Shown piece by piece: positions 34,546 through 48,500 of a DNA stretch of 64,000 nucleotides. The number at the start of each line of letters is the position of its first letter. Position 1 is the stretch's first letter. The translations under genes were made by a program, and so were the position numbers. Source of the stretch: Hemibagrus wyckioides (taxonomy: Eukaryota; Chordata; Actinopteri; Siluriformes; Bagridae); assembly GCF_019097595.1 (NCBI RefSeq), contig NC_080734.1:17620392-17684391 (forward strand). The letters run 5' to 3'. A model generated the notes under the pieces. That model ran no database searches and had not been told where the DNA came from. It saw only the letters and a program-made list of their open reading frames with translations.

Positions 34546-34900
34546 ATGATCAGGGTAGTCATGAAGAGTTTGCACGCGGTGGTGCACGAGGCTGCGGCCA
34601 GTCACGGCTCTAAAACTGCCGCCGTGTTCGACACCGGCGCGTCGCCTGCTGTTCGCTTGACCTATGATGAACTCGCTGCTTTAGGAGGCGAGCTGTGCAG
34701 AAACCTGCAGGGAACAGCAGGGAAGAACGAACAGTTTATCGGTGTGTTCTGTGATGTGAACATCTTCCTCCCGGTCTGGATCTTTGGGTATGTCAGTTTG
34801 TCTGATAAACTATACGGAGAACAGTATGTAGACACCTGACCATCACATCCACATGTGGGTCTGAACCACACTGGTGCTAAAAAGCTGGAAGCACACAATT

Positions 34901-34945
<45 letters not shown>

Positions 34946-34949
34946 CAGG

Positions 34950-35006
<57 letters not shown>

Positions 35007-35037
35007 GGATAGACAGGTAGATAGATGGATAGACAGG

Positions 35038-35071
<34 letters not shown>

Positions 35072-35232
35072 CAGACAGACATAGATAGATAGATAGACAG
35101 GTAGATAGATGGATAGACAGGTAGATAGACAGACAGACAGATAGATGGATAGACAGGTAGATAGACAGACAGACATAGATAGATAGATAGACAGATAGAT
35201 AGATAGATGGATAGACAGGTAGATAGACAGAC

Positions 35233-35281
<49 letters not shown>

Positions 35282-35295
35282 CAGGTAGATAGATG

Positions 35296-35341
<46 letters not shown>

Positions 35342-35381
35342 CAGATGGATAGATGGATAGATGGATAGATAGATAGACAGG

Positions 35382-35430
<49 letters not shown>

Positions 35431-35514
35431 GGATAGACAGGTAGATAGATGGATAGACAGGTAGATAGACAGACAGACAGATAGATGGATAGACAGGTAG
35501 ATAGACAGACAGAC

Positions 35515-35560
<46 letters not shown>

Positions 35561-35588
35561 GGATAGACAGGTAGATAGACAGACAGAC

Positions 35589-35641
<53 letters not shown>

Positions 35642-35720
35642 CAGGTAGATAGATGGATAGACAGATAGATAGATAGATGGATAGACAGGTAGATAGACAG
35701 ACATAGATAGATAGACAGAC

Positions 35721-35781
<61 letters not shown>

Positions 35782-35845
35782 CAGGTAGATAGATGGATAG
35801 ACAGGTAGATAGATGGATAGACAGGTAGATAGATGGATAGACAGG

Positions 35846-35893
<48 letters not shown>

Positions 35894-35929
35894 CAGGTAG
35901 ATAGATAGACAGACACATAGATAGATAGG

Positions 35930-35977
<48 letters not shown>

Positions 35978-36042
35978 CAGGTAGATAGATGGATAGACAG
36001 ATAGATAGATAGATAGATGGATAGACAGGTAGATAGACAGAC

Positions 36043-36102
<60 letters not shown>

Positions 36103-36211
36103 GGATAGACAGGTAGATAGACAGACATAGATAGATAGATGGATAGACAGGTAGATAGATGGATAGACAGGTAGATAGATGGATAGACAGGTAGATAGAT
36201 GGATAGACAGG

Positions 36212-36242
<31 letters not shown>

Positions 36243-39200
36243 TCAGACAGACACTTTATTCATCCCAGTAGGAAATTTACATTGGATTGTATTGTATAGG
36301 ATGGCTTCCTTTTACTTGAACTAAGAGGTTCAGACCCTGTTCCAGCATGATAATATACACAACTGTGCACAAAGCAAGCACCAGACATGAAGACATGGTG
36401 TGTTAAGGTTGTAGAGGAAGAACTGGAGTGTCCTGCACTGAGCCCTGACTCTGACTCAACCCCACTGAACACCTCTGGGATGAATTTGAACACCGAGTGA
36501 ACCCCAGACCTCCTCACTCTCCTCAGATTAGTGTCTGATCTCACTAAAGCTCTTGTAGATCACAGGCACTCCAACATCTAGTGGAAAACCTTCACATAAA
36601 AATAAAGCTTAGCATAACAGCAAACAGGGGAATAAATGTGAAATGGGATGTTCAACAAACACATACTTGAGTGTGACTGGTCATGTGTCCACATACTTTT
36701 GGCCATATAGTACACATCCCATGCAAACACCTTGCCGAGCTGCATTTCTGTCCTTACGTTATTTCTACCCACCAAGTCACAATCTTTTCACTGGTCAGTG
36801 TCCTGCAGGTGCCTGCTGCCTATGTTCCTCTGGACCCGGTCTCACCACCTCTGCTTACCATGAGAATAATGGACAGATGTCCTTTGAAGTTCTGCTTGAT
36901 ACAGAGCACTTTGCTGCAGGTATTGAGTCTCTTTAGAACAACATTCAGCTATTCCTCTTAAAATATAACTAACGTCAGTGAAATGAACAGGAAAGGTATT
37001 TACAGTGTTTTTCCACATAGCATTTTTTTGAACAAACTATCCCCAGTTCTTGTTAAGGTGGATACAAGTGAACTCAGAAAGGGGCTTCGCTTCCATTCTG
37101 GACATTTTATCATTGTTAACATCTCAGACTTGTTATTCAGCTCTGTTCCTGTAGTGTAATAGCTGTGCAGCACTGACATCATTTACATGATGCTCCCATT
37201 TGGGTAAAATGCTGTACTTTGGATGAGATGTGACAAAAATGTTTGATTAGCTCATTGTGTGTTATTGGTGTAGACAATTCCAAAAGAAATGCCTGCACTA
37301 CATACATTACATGAATATTTTAATAGCAATATACAGTAATTATTGTTACTGTTGCTGACACAGCACTATTATCACTGCTGCCTAGCTGATTACACTCTAT
37401 AACATAGTTATTAATGCTACAGTGTCTCCGTCATGTCACTGTCGAACACTGCTGACCTGGCTGTTGGACCAAACACAGAAAGCTCACAGAAAGCCACTTG
37501 ACTATTTATTTTTTCTGCCAGATGACAGAAAACTGGAGCTCTGCATGTACAGCAACTTGAAAGTTCTTTGTCCGTAAAACAAATATAAAATGCTGTGGAT
37601 GAACCATTCAGAGACGATCGCACCGTCTCTGAACTGCCGTTGCCTCAGTCAACTTTCAGCAGGAAGGAATTAGTGCTAAATCTATAATGAACTCAGAAAG
37701 TACACTGACCTATTAGTTCCTCAAGAGCTCTTGGTTGCTGTTGCAGAAAGGACATTATCAACATTTAGATTATTTAATGTCCAGTGTCACACACATGAGG
37801 ATGCGGTTCCCTTCTGAGCCTGGTTCTATGCAAGGTTTCTTCCTCATATCATCTCAGGGAGTTTTTCCTCACCACCGTCTCCTCAGACTTGCTCACTAGG
37901 GATAAATGTTAGGGATAAAATAGTAAATTAACTTTAAACTTTATATATATTTTTTTCTCTGTTTCTATTCTTCTGTTAAGCTGCTTTGAGACAAAAGCAC
38001 TATACAAATAAATTGAATTGAGATGGACTGAGACCGGTTTGTTTTCACAACCCACAAAGGTAGTGGAGCACAGAATGAACCTCACCTCTGAAGGAGGTTT
38101 ACTTTAGGAATGATGATTGGCTGATTAGATAATAGCACGGATTTGTCGGTGTACACCTGTTCCTAATAAAATGGTCAGTGAGTGTATATTGAGTAAAATA
38201 TTCAAATACTTTTAAGTCTCAACCTTTTTTAGAACACCCTAAAAGCAGATTTTACTTTTAACTTGTGATTTATTTTTTCTTTTTGTCCAGCAATTTCAGA
38301 GTGCCTTTTCCAGTTTACTGTCAGTAGAAGTGTTTGCAGTCTGGTCAGCACTTCAGCTTACTTTAGTAAAGCTTCACAAAAATCCACCAACCTCGCCTGA
38401 AGCAAGCGAAAGACGGCCGACTGAAGATAATCCGCCGTTAAAGCTCAAACAGGAGGAAAAGCAGCGTCTCAGCGCTGATGATGGTGGAAAGGAAGACCGG
38501 GCAGGAGAGCTGGCATACGTTCTGCACACATCTGGAACAACTGGACTTCCTAAAATAGTAAAAGTTCCACACAAGTGTATTGTGCCTAATATAGTGCATC
38601 TCAGGTGAGTTTACAGCTCTGTATTTTACACATAAACGAAGCAGTTAATGTAAAATTTTACACGGACAAAAGAAAGCATATCTGAGCAGTTATTTAATCC
38701 AGATGTTGCTTCAATTATTTTGGCCTGTTTTATCTTTGATCTTCTTGATTGCGAGCTGCTTAAACGACGATCTCTTCAGCTCTTTATTTCAGGTGACCCC
38801 AGATGATGTTGTGTTCCTCGCATCACCTTTAACTTTTGACCCTTCAGTGGTGGAGATGTTTTTGGCCCTGGCTTCTGGAGCTTGTCTTCTGATGGTTCCC
38901 TCCGCTGTGAGAAGGATGCCTGCGAGACTAGCTAACGTGTTGTTCAGACGAAACACCACCACGGTTTTACAGGTATATGCCTACAGGAACATTCCAGGGA
39001 GTTAATGAGGCTTGAACTAAGGCAAAAGCTAGCGTCAGCTTGATTAAAAAAAAGAAAAACACAGCAGATATTTCTGAAGATCAAGACGAAAGAGCTTTTT
39101 CCTTTCCGATGTTGATAGTGAAATCTTTAATTCCAGCCACTTTTGAGATCTCATATAGTTTTCATTCAAATTACCGAGCTTTGTGTTTTGTCTTTATTTG

Positions 39201-39544
39201 TTATTTAGCTGAAGCTGAAACACTCTTGTACACAATTGCACTGTAAGTGTAGTAAATTTTATAAAAAAAAATAAAAGTAAAAAGCAGTCAGGTCTGTTTA
39301 TATGAAAACATTTCCAGTTCCATTAAAATCTTTTACAAAGCTAAATCCAATCCAAAAATATATTGGACGAATTACTTATTTATTTAGTTTATTTTATCTG
39401 ATATCTATTCACTATTTTGTTTTTTGTTTTTTTTTTGCTGGTATCACCCCCATACTGATCCTGATCCTGATCCTGGGTATTGGATCAATGCTGTCGTCTT
39501 CTTCTTTTCTACTTCGTCGTCTTCATCTTCTTCTTCATGTTCTT

Positions 39545-39575
<31 letters not shown>

Positions 39576-42500
39576 TTATTATTATTATTACTTTTCTGTG
39601 TTTTTTTTATAATTGTATTTATTATCAATAGGCTGTGCAATAATGTTTTGTTTTGTTTTTTAATAATCAATTGTTTGAGATCTTGTGCAGTCCATTTATG
39701 TTGCTTAAAAATAGTACAGTAGTAATGCATTTTTCAGACTTGATCTGTTGACATCATCATCAGACTCTGTGAGTAAGAAAGTGTTTAATGATGCTTAAAC
39801 ATGGCTGGGTTTGTTAGGGGTGCGTCTCAAACAGCTCTCTAGCTCCCTAGGTGGTGAATCAGTATCTGGTGTACAGAGTTGGGGCTCCAGTAAGTACATT
39901 TTTGGCTCATTTAGATTTAAGGTTTTGAGGAAACCCTTGAGCAAGGCTCTTTACCCTCAGCTGCTCGGCTGTATGAATGAGAAGTCATTAATAGCATAAA
40001 TGTGACTCACTTCCAGTTATCTCTGGCGCTGTTTCATTTGTACACTCGCCTCAAGAGGATGGACCTCATCAGTCACTTATAAACATAAACATATCGAATA
40101 TAATGATGCTACAAGCAGGATCGTAGGTTAGTGGATTAGTTTAAGTGAGTAAACACTTAAAACTTAAACAAACAATTGAGAGCAAAAACAAGAACTCTTA
40201 GATTTGTAGAGAAAGTCCAGAGTCTTCAGGAAATATGAGGTGATGCTCCTTGGTTTTTGTGGGATTTTTTTGAGCGAATGTTCACAGGAATGATTTTGTG
40301 ATCGAGTCAGACAGAGCGAGAGAGAGAGAGAGAGAGAGAGACCTTAAAAATGTCTGACTTCCTGGTCAGTGCCCTGACGACCGAACTATAGAGCTGATTG
40401 AGACGCACCCCTGGATGAAATTCTGATTTAGTCTTGTTTGTTCATCAGGCCACTCCGACTCTGATGAGGCGCTTTGGGGGACGTGTCCTGAAGGAGGAGA
40501 TACTCAGTGCAGGCTCCTCGTTGAGGGTGTTGGCTTTGGGGGGAGAGGTTTGTCCATCGCTATTCCTCCTCAACAGTTGGAGAGGAGCGGGCAACAAGAC
40601 ACACATTTATAACCTCTACGGCACCACAGAAGTGTCCTGCTGGGCTTGTTACTACAAACTGCCAGACGATCTCACAGTCTCCTCAGACCACATGTGAGTA
40701 CTGCCTGACCTCTGACCTGTACTACAGGGGTGTGTATATTAATATATAATCGCACTCTCTGGTGTTTATAATCATTTATAATCGCACTCTCTGGTGTTTA
40801 TAATCATTTATAATCACACTCTCTCTGGTGTTTATAATCATTTATAATCACACTCTCTGGTGTTTATAATCATTTATAATCGCACTCTCTGGTGTTTCTA
40901 ATCATTTATAATCACACTCTGGTGTTTATAATCATTTATAATCACACTCTCTGGTGTTTATAATCATTTATAATCACACTCTCTGGTGTTTATAATCATT
41001 TATAATCACACTCTCTGGTGTTTATAATCATTTATAATCACACTCTCTGGTGTTTATAATCATTTATAATCGCACTCTCTGGTGTTTATAATCATTTATA
41101 ATCACACTCTGGTGTTTATAATCATTTATAATCGCACTCTCTGGTGTTTCTAATCATTTATAATCGCACTCTCTGGTGTTTCTAATCATTTATAATCGCA
41201 CTCTCTGGTGTTTCTAATCATTTATAATCGCACTCTGGTGTTTATAATCATTTATAATCACACTCTCTGGTGTTTATAATCATTTATAATCACACTCTCT
41301 GGTGTTTATAATCATTTATAATCACACTCTCTGGTGTTTATAATCATTTATAATCACACTCTCTGGTGTTTATAATCATTTATAATCACACTCTCTGGTG
41401 TTTATAATCATTTATAATCGCACTCTCTGGTGTTTATAATCATTTATAATCGCACTCTCTGGTGTTTATAATCATTTATAATCGCACTCTCTGGTGTTTA
41501 TAATAATTCACACTCTCCAGTGTGACCCAAATGAGGATGAAGTTCCCTTTGGAGTCTAGTGCAATGCATTGTGGGTAATTGTTTACACAATTCCAATTAA
41601 CTGTGTATGACAGTCGCCCCAGGCTTGCTCATTAGTGGTGAATACAAATAAATTTAAATATAAGTCTAATATTAATCTTGAACTTTGTTATGTATTTCTT
41701 ATGTCCTGTAAAGTTGCTTTGAGGCAATGTCCATTGTTAAAAGTGCTACACAAATAAAATTGAATTGAATTGATTTAGAGTGTCGTGTTTGACAGGGACA
41801 GTGGGTCTGTGCCTCTGGGAGAGGCGCTCATGGACACTGCTGTGGAAGTGAGAGATGAGAATGGACGTCTGGTCACTGAAGGAGAGGGACAAGTCTTCAT
41901 AGGTAATAATAATAGGTAGAAATCTTTGGTCTGTACACACCACTGTAACTTTATATTAGATATATCTCTACAAGACTGATGTATTTTAGCAGATAAAAAA
42001 AGAATGATAGTCTTTAAACATTCAGCAGTCAGAAAGTGTGAGATGTTGCACATACAGGGCACTACCGTCAGAGTCTGATCTCAGTTCAGAGTCCAGTGTG
42101 TGTGTAAGTGATAGATGATATAGTGCAGTGCAAATGGAAGATAAAGCGGGTTCTGCTGGTTCGATGGCCTGCAAGATGAAGCTCTCCTGCAGACTGATGG
42201 TGCAGGATCAGATGTCTACAGTGTGACTAACATCTCAAGGTTAGCCTTAGTCTTAACTCTCTCCTTTCTACGACGATACAGAAGCCACATGAAAGCTGTG
42301 ATAAAGCAGCAGTCAGGCTGAGCGTAAACGGACGGATCATGACCTGGTGGAAATGTCGATTAACAGAAGGGAGATGACACGAATATCAGCAATGGATTAA
42401 CTGTTACTTTTACTTCTCCAAGGAGAACTTGAACCTGTGAATTCGCAAATCGAGATTTTGAGATTCGAGAGAAATCAAAAGGCGGCGTTTCGAATTTCTG

Positions 42501-45500
42501 TGTGTTTCAAAAATTGTGGAGTGCATTGGCAAATTTTAAATGTAATATATTGAGATGTCTTATGAACCTCATATGCCGCTGAACATGATCTGACTGATTT
42601 CTTTGAACTTTCTTTGGAGAAATAGTAGTATAAGTCAGAATGCCTTCCCATAAAAGACTATATTCTTTAATTTGAAGTGCTACTGAACTCTCAGCTGAGA
42701 TGGACCAGAGTGTAAAGCATTTGTGTAAAGTAAGCATATATGCTCAACTTATAAATACAAACATCTCTGCTGAAAAAATAACCGTTTTCCATGAATCCAT
42801 GTTTCAAATGCTTTTTTTTCTGTTATCTATGCCTCTTCTACTAGATTCGGAAGTTATGTTTTTTGAGTTGTCTGGGTGTCTGAGATTGCAAGCGGTTGCT
42901 TGTATGTTGGAGTTCTATGAAACGATCATTGTAAGCAGTAGATGAGATTTTGGGACTGATCTGAACATGGTGAAGGTCACAGCAAGTGTCAGAAATCTTT
43001 AAATAGCTTCCTTCCAGTTTGAAGTGTATTTTAGGGGCATACATGCTTGTAAAATAAAGGATTGTACTAGTGGGCTGGAGACGAAGCTTCATTGAGTTCT
43101 GCTTGTTATTCCCACCTAGGTGCATACTCAAGTGCATATTTGTATTGCAGGTGGTCAGGAGCGGGTATGCTTACTAGATGATGAGACGCTGACTCCTGCC
43201 AAAGGAGTGATGCGTGCTACAGGGGACTGGGTGATGGTGCAGAACTCGCACATCTATTACTTGGGTAGAAAGGACCGACTGGTTAAACGTCATGGTCAGA
43301 TGCTACACTTGGATGCTTTACAACAGGTGAAAATATCAAGAACATATTCTATGCTTGCTGTAAAAGAGCAAGTCTGTCTGATCTTCTGTTTTGTTTTTGT
43401 CTTGTTTCTTCTCCATACCAGGCCATGGAAAGCCTGCCTCAGGTAGAAGCCGGTGTGGTGGGTCTGCACAAGAGCAGCAGATTGGTGGCTTTTGTGGTGC
43501 CCAAAATTTACACAAGAACCCTGTCGTCTGAACACAGCAGCAACCAAGAACAGCACATGCACAGCTCCACTAACAACACTGAAAACTCCCATGTTTCCTC
43601 CAGAGCTGTAGAGATGGAAGTGCTTAAAGGACTGTCTCAACTTGTGCCCAGTCACAGCATTCCAGATTCTCTATTACTGATCCCCGCCCTGCCGCTCACT
43701 AATCATGGTACGGTGTTTTATTCCCCACTGTGTGAATCACAATATCATTTTATTGAAGCATGCATCATGGAAAAAAACCCTCACGTGTTGAAGCACATTT
43801 TGTTGTAACAAGTTATGGCTTTGCTCTCTTGTTCCAGTGAAGATGAAGAACTCTAGCACAAAAATCTCGCTCATGCTTGTCTGGAATTGTGTAATCGTTA
43901 GGTAAAGTGGCCATGGAGAAGCTGATGAGGATGTATGAGAGACAGAGAGAGGCTAATGGGAAGCACACTAGAACGGGAGACATGGAGACTGTGAGAGAAA
44001 GACTCCAGGCACTGTGGAAGGTACGAGGATTAATGCTTATTGCTTGGATGACCTACTAAATACTTCTGAAGAAAAATCCTTAGAATGTAAAGTACATGAC
44101 TAACTTATATTATGCAAATTGCAGTTTCATTTTCTGATGTAAATGATCAAATTCTCAGGTAGGTTTAGTGACAGAGCTGTTCAAGTCGACGTGGCGCTGG
44201 ATATAATGATGTGTTTCATACTGTGACAACTTTCAGAGTGAATCAGACTCAGTGTTTTTGTGCGATTATTGTTACAATCTTGGTAGTGTGCCTCTCATAT
44301 AACTCAGCAATCCCAAGCTAAGAGCGCAAACAAGCTTTCATAATGAGAGCCGAGTACTGAACATTTAACAGCCATGGCGTCGGCTGTGTTTTGATCACGG
44401 CAACACACAAACACTCCGAGTCCCCTGCCGAGGAAACAAAGTACAGATGTGCTGAAATAAATTACAGATGTGCTGCATCCACCATCACCTTTTCAAATTG
44501 TCCCCTGAATCACTCATGATAAAACTGCAGGCCAGGAGCCATCAGGGCAATAACCAGTTCCCAGAATTCACCAAACAGGCCCTCGGCCATGCTTTTATAA
44601 ATCCCGAGACACTGCTTCGGGAGGCTTAGACAGGTCTGATAGGAAAAAATTTGTGCTGGCCACTCAGATGGCTTAAAGAGATTCAATTCTATCATTCTCC
44701 ACAACTCCATCATTCTCCACAGAGATCAATCCTCCATCATTCTACATAGAGATCCATAACTTCATCATTCTCAAGAGATCCTTAACTCCATCATTCTCCA
44801 TAGAGATCCATAACTCCATTATTATCCATAAAGATCCATAATTCCAGCATCTGCATAGAGATCCATAACTCCATTATTGTCCATAGAGATCCATAACTCC
44901 TAACATCTGCATAGAGATCCATTACTCCATCATTCTCCATAGAGATCCATAACCCCATCATTCTCAAGAGATCCTTAACTCCATCACTTCACCTGTTTAG
45001 TTGTCATGACATGATCTATCTACAATAAGGAAAGTTAACATGATCTTGAAACGTTCTCCCAATCGATTGCTGCCACCTGATTGATGTTGTGCAAGTGAAA
45101 CAGTGGCACTCCGGAGTGTAGGGAAGGCCTTGTGGTGGAAAGGTCCTGCTGGAGTCCCTTGTCTCCTCCACTCTGTCAGCACTGTGTGATGAACCCGGGA
45201 GATGTTTGTCCCAGTAACACACAAACTCTTAACTGCTTTATTGCTCAGGATGGGACACTCCTATATCCGATGATAAACTGATAAACCTTGGTTAATCTGT
45301 GCTTAAAGATACTGTTTGGGAAAGACAAGGACTAGCCAGCACATATATTCTATTCTTTTGGACTCTGGAGTGGCTCCAGAAGATCAGTGGATATATTGTT
45401 CTGAATTCAACTGACCTTCACCACTGTCCAATGCCACATCTTGAATCAAGGTCTGGAAGCAGCTACAATCACAGAGGTCTGATGTGTACCCTGTTACCAC

Positions 45501-48500
45501 TCAGCAGGTCACCTGGGGACTGGGGAAGTGACCTGGCTCGTTCCTGATCATGGGGGAATGTACCTTCTGACTACACTCCTGTACACTCCCTCTGACTACA
45601 CTCCTTAAACCACACCTCCACCGTCAATTATTTTTCTTTGTCATGGGTGACCTGCTCAAAAACAGTTGTTGATAATTGTTGCTTTATTCTGTGTAAGATG
45701 AATCTTACAGAGAATGACTATGGTATAAGAGATGCTTTGGATTTCAAGTTGTCCTTAATGTGTGTGTGTGTGTGGCAGGAATGTCTAGGACTTTGTGATG
45801 ACGGAGCTGTCGCAGACGATGCACACTTCATGTTAAGCGGTGGGGATTCTCTCCAAGCGCTGCGCCTCTTCGATTACATCACGGTTACCATGGAAACCGC
45901 TCCTGCAGGTCTGCTGGAGGTCATCCTAGATGGCTCTTTTTCAGATGTCCTAAAACACATCACAGCAACCCGCCCAAATCCTATCAAGACATCAGGCAAG
46001 AGACTAGCTGAAGATTCTACATCTGTTGTTTCGACTAAGAGGAGATACCACACAGAAGCTGATGCGAACTTTGACCCTGAGGGGATTTTGCCACCTGTGG
46101 GGTCTTCAGAGAGTGGCAAAAAGAGATTTGTTGTTGTTCGTAGAGCTGGGGATGTTGTATTTTGGGATAACTTTCCAAACAGAGAGCTTATAACAAATTC
46201 AAAAGGAGAAAGTGGCAACATGGACAGGAAACGTGAGGAGTGTCCGAGTGCAGAACTCAGCCCTTTATCTATAAGCAGAAGAAGTCTGACCGCCACGAAT
46301 AGTTCCTCTCTAAGACCCACAGACATGGATGTTCCAGCAGAGGATGGACAAAGCAGTGGTGTTACTTCACAAGCAGACATTAGAAAAGACATCCAACCCC
46401 TGGGCCTGCAGCTACGTTGGAGTTCGGACACGGGCAGATGTGTGGACGCTTCACCTGTGCTACTGGTTGGCCCTGAGCGAAACACTGTGTTTATTGGCTC
46501 TCACTCTCACAGACTACAGGCTCTGGACCTCAGCAGTGGAGAGGTGGTGTGGGAGCGTGTGTTAGGGGACAGACTGGAGTCTTCTGCTGCTGTCTCCAAA
46601 TGTGGGACTCTGGTGGCATTAGGTTTGTAATTAGTCTTTTGTATTCTATATTAAAATGAGGGTTTGATTTCTTTTTTACCTTAATATTTTGTTCATCTCA
46701 AAATGCCCCCAAAAAATAATTTCATAATTCATCTTTGGCGCAATGAATTATATAAAAAAGTATGTATATATTGGAGATTCTTTGTCAGTATGAAACATCT
46801 TTAGTTCGACACAGATAGGTGCGTATTTAAAATACTTACATTTGAGTGATTTTAGAGCTTTAAGTAATATAAAATTAATATATTTAAGCCATAATAAAAA
46901 AATAATAAAAAATGTAAATAGTGTTTTAATATACACTACATTGCCAAAAGTTTTGGGACATCTGCCTTTACATGCACATGAACATGCAAATGGCATCCCA
47001 TTCTTAACAACAGCTTTAACTCTTCTGGGAAGGCTTTCCACAAGGTTTAGGAGTGTGTTTATGGGAATTTTTGACCATTCCTCTTTGTGAGCTCAGGCAC
47101 TGATGTTGGACGAGAAGGCCTGGCTCGCAACCTATCACTGTACCACACTTGAATTCACTGAGCTCCTGAGAGCGACCCATTCTTTCACAAATGTATGTAG
47201 AAGATGTCTGCATGCCTAGATGCTTGATTTTATACACCTGTGGCCATGGAAGTGATTGGAACAGCTGAATCCAATGATTTGGAGGGGTGTCCCAAAACTT
47301 TTGGTAAAATTGTGTATATTTCATTGTCTGTACCGCTTGTCCGATCTATCCTCGGGTCACGGGGAGCCTGCGCCTATCTCAGGCATCATCAGGCATCAAG
47401 GCAGGATACACCCTGGATGGAGTGCCAACCCATCGCAGGGCACACACACTCATTCACTCACACAATCACACACTACGGGCATTTTAGAGACTCCAATCAG
47501 TCTAGAAGCCTGTATTTGGACTGTTGGAGGAAACCGGAGCACCCGGAGGAAACCCACCAAGCACGGGGGGAACATGCAAACTCCACACACACAGTGAGTG
47601 GGAGCGAGACTTGAACCCAGGACGCTGGAGGTGTGAGGCAAACATGCTAAAATAGTGTATATATTAGTTTTAATAAATCTATTTTTTTATTTTTTTTTAT
47701 TTTTACTTTTTCAAATCAAAAGATCTGCTGAAGAGTGGATTCTCTGTTGTCAGTAGAGAGAACTTGAGGGTTAAAAGAGGTTTATTATGACTCATTATAA
47801 AGCCTGCATTATTAAGCTGATGAATTTGACAGTGCTAATATTAGTTGAATGAACACCTCTTACTTCTCTTGATGGTCCAGTGCCTGGTCTCTGTTCTCAG
47901 GGTGTTATGACGGACAGGTATATTTCCTGAGCGTGGATTCGGGTGAGACGCACTGGGTGTTTAAGACAGGAGACACAGTGAAGAGTTCTCCTGCTGTAGA
48001 TCCTCAGACTGGCCTGGTTATCGTCAGCTCCCATGATGGACATGTCTACGCGTTAGAACCTCTGGTAAAGACTTCTGTTATCATCTGGTTAATACTTTAG
48101 TGAATATTATTCATAGTATTCAAATATTTTCCATTTTCCATCACATTTGTTGATTATTTTGATGGAATACAAACAGAATTTAATAATTGTGTGTGTTTCA
48201 GGTGAAGCGGTGTGTGTGGAAACACTATTGTGGAGGTGGTGCAGTGTTTTCTTCCCCCTGTGTCCACTCCTCGCCCAGACGGCTATACTCAGCCACTCTA
48301 AGAGGGCAGCTCCATTGTCTTAGTCCGGTGATTATTGAGCCTTATTTTTATAAATTAAGTTGTCACATATACATTACTGCACAGTGAAATTATTTCTTCC
48401 CATCCTTGGGAGTTGGGGTCAGAGCGCAGGGTCAGCCATGATGCAGTGCCCCTGGAGCAGGGTGGGTTAGGGGCCTTGCTCAAGGGCCCAACTGTGGCAG

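Noticed and set aside
34843..36128. Minus-strand frames of 281-409 residues with SIYLSIYLS repeats
   Set aside because: They are pure translation of the GATA array, and all three frames of the strand are open.
40743..41508. Possible CRISPR-like or satellite gene array
   Set aside because: It is a contiguous 32-bp tandem repeat without spacers, in an AASDH intron.
45299..45547. Plus-strand 82-residue frame in AASDH intron 9
   Set aside because: It has no splice-site fit to the neighbouring AASDH exons and no recognisable motif.
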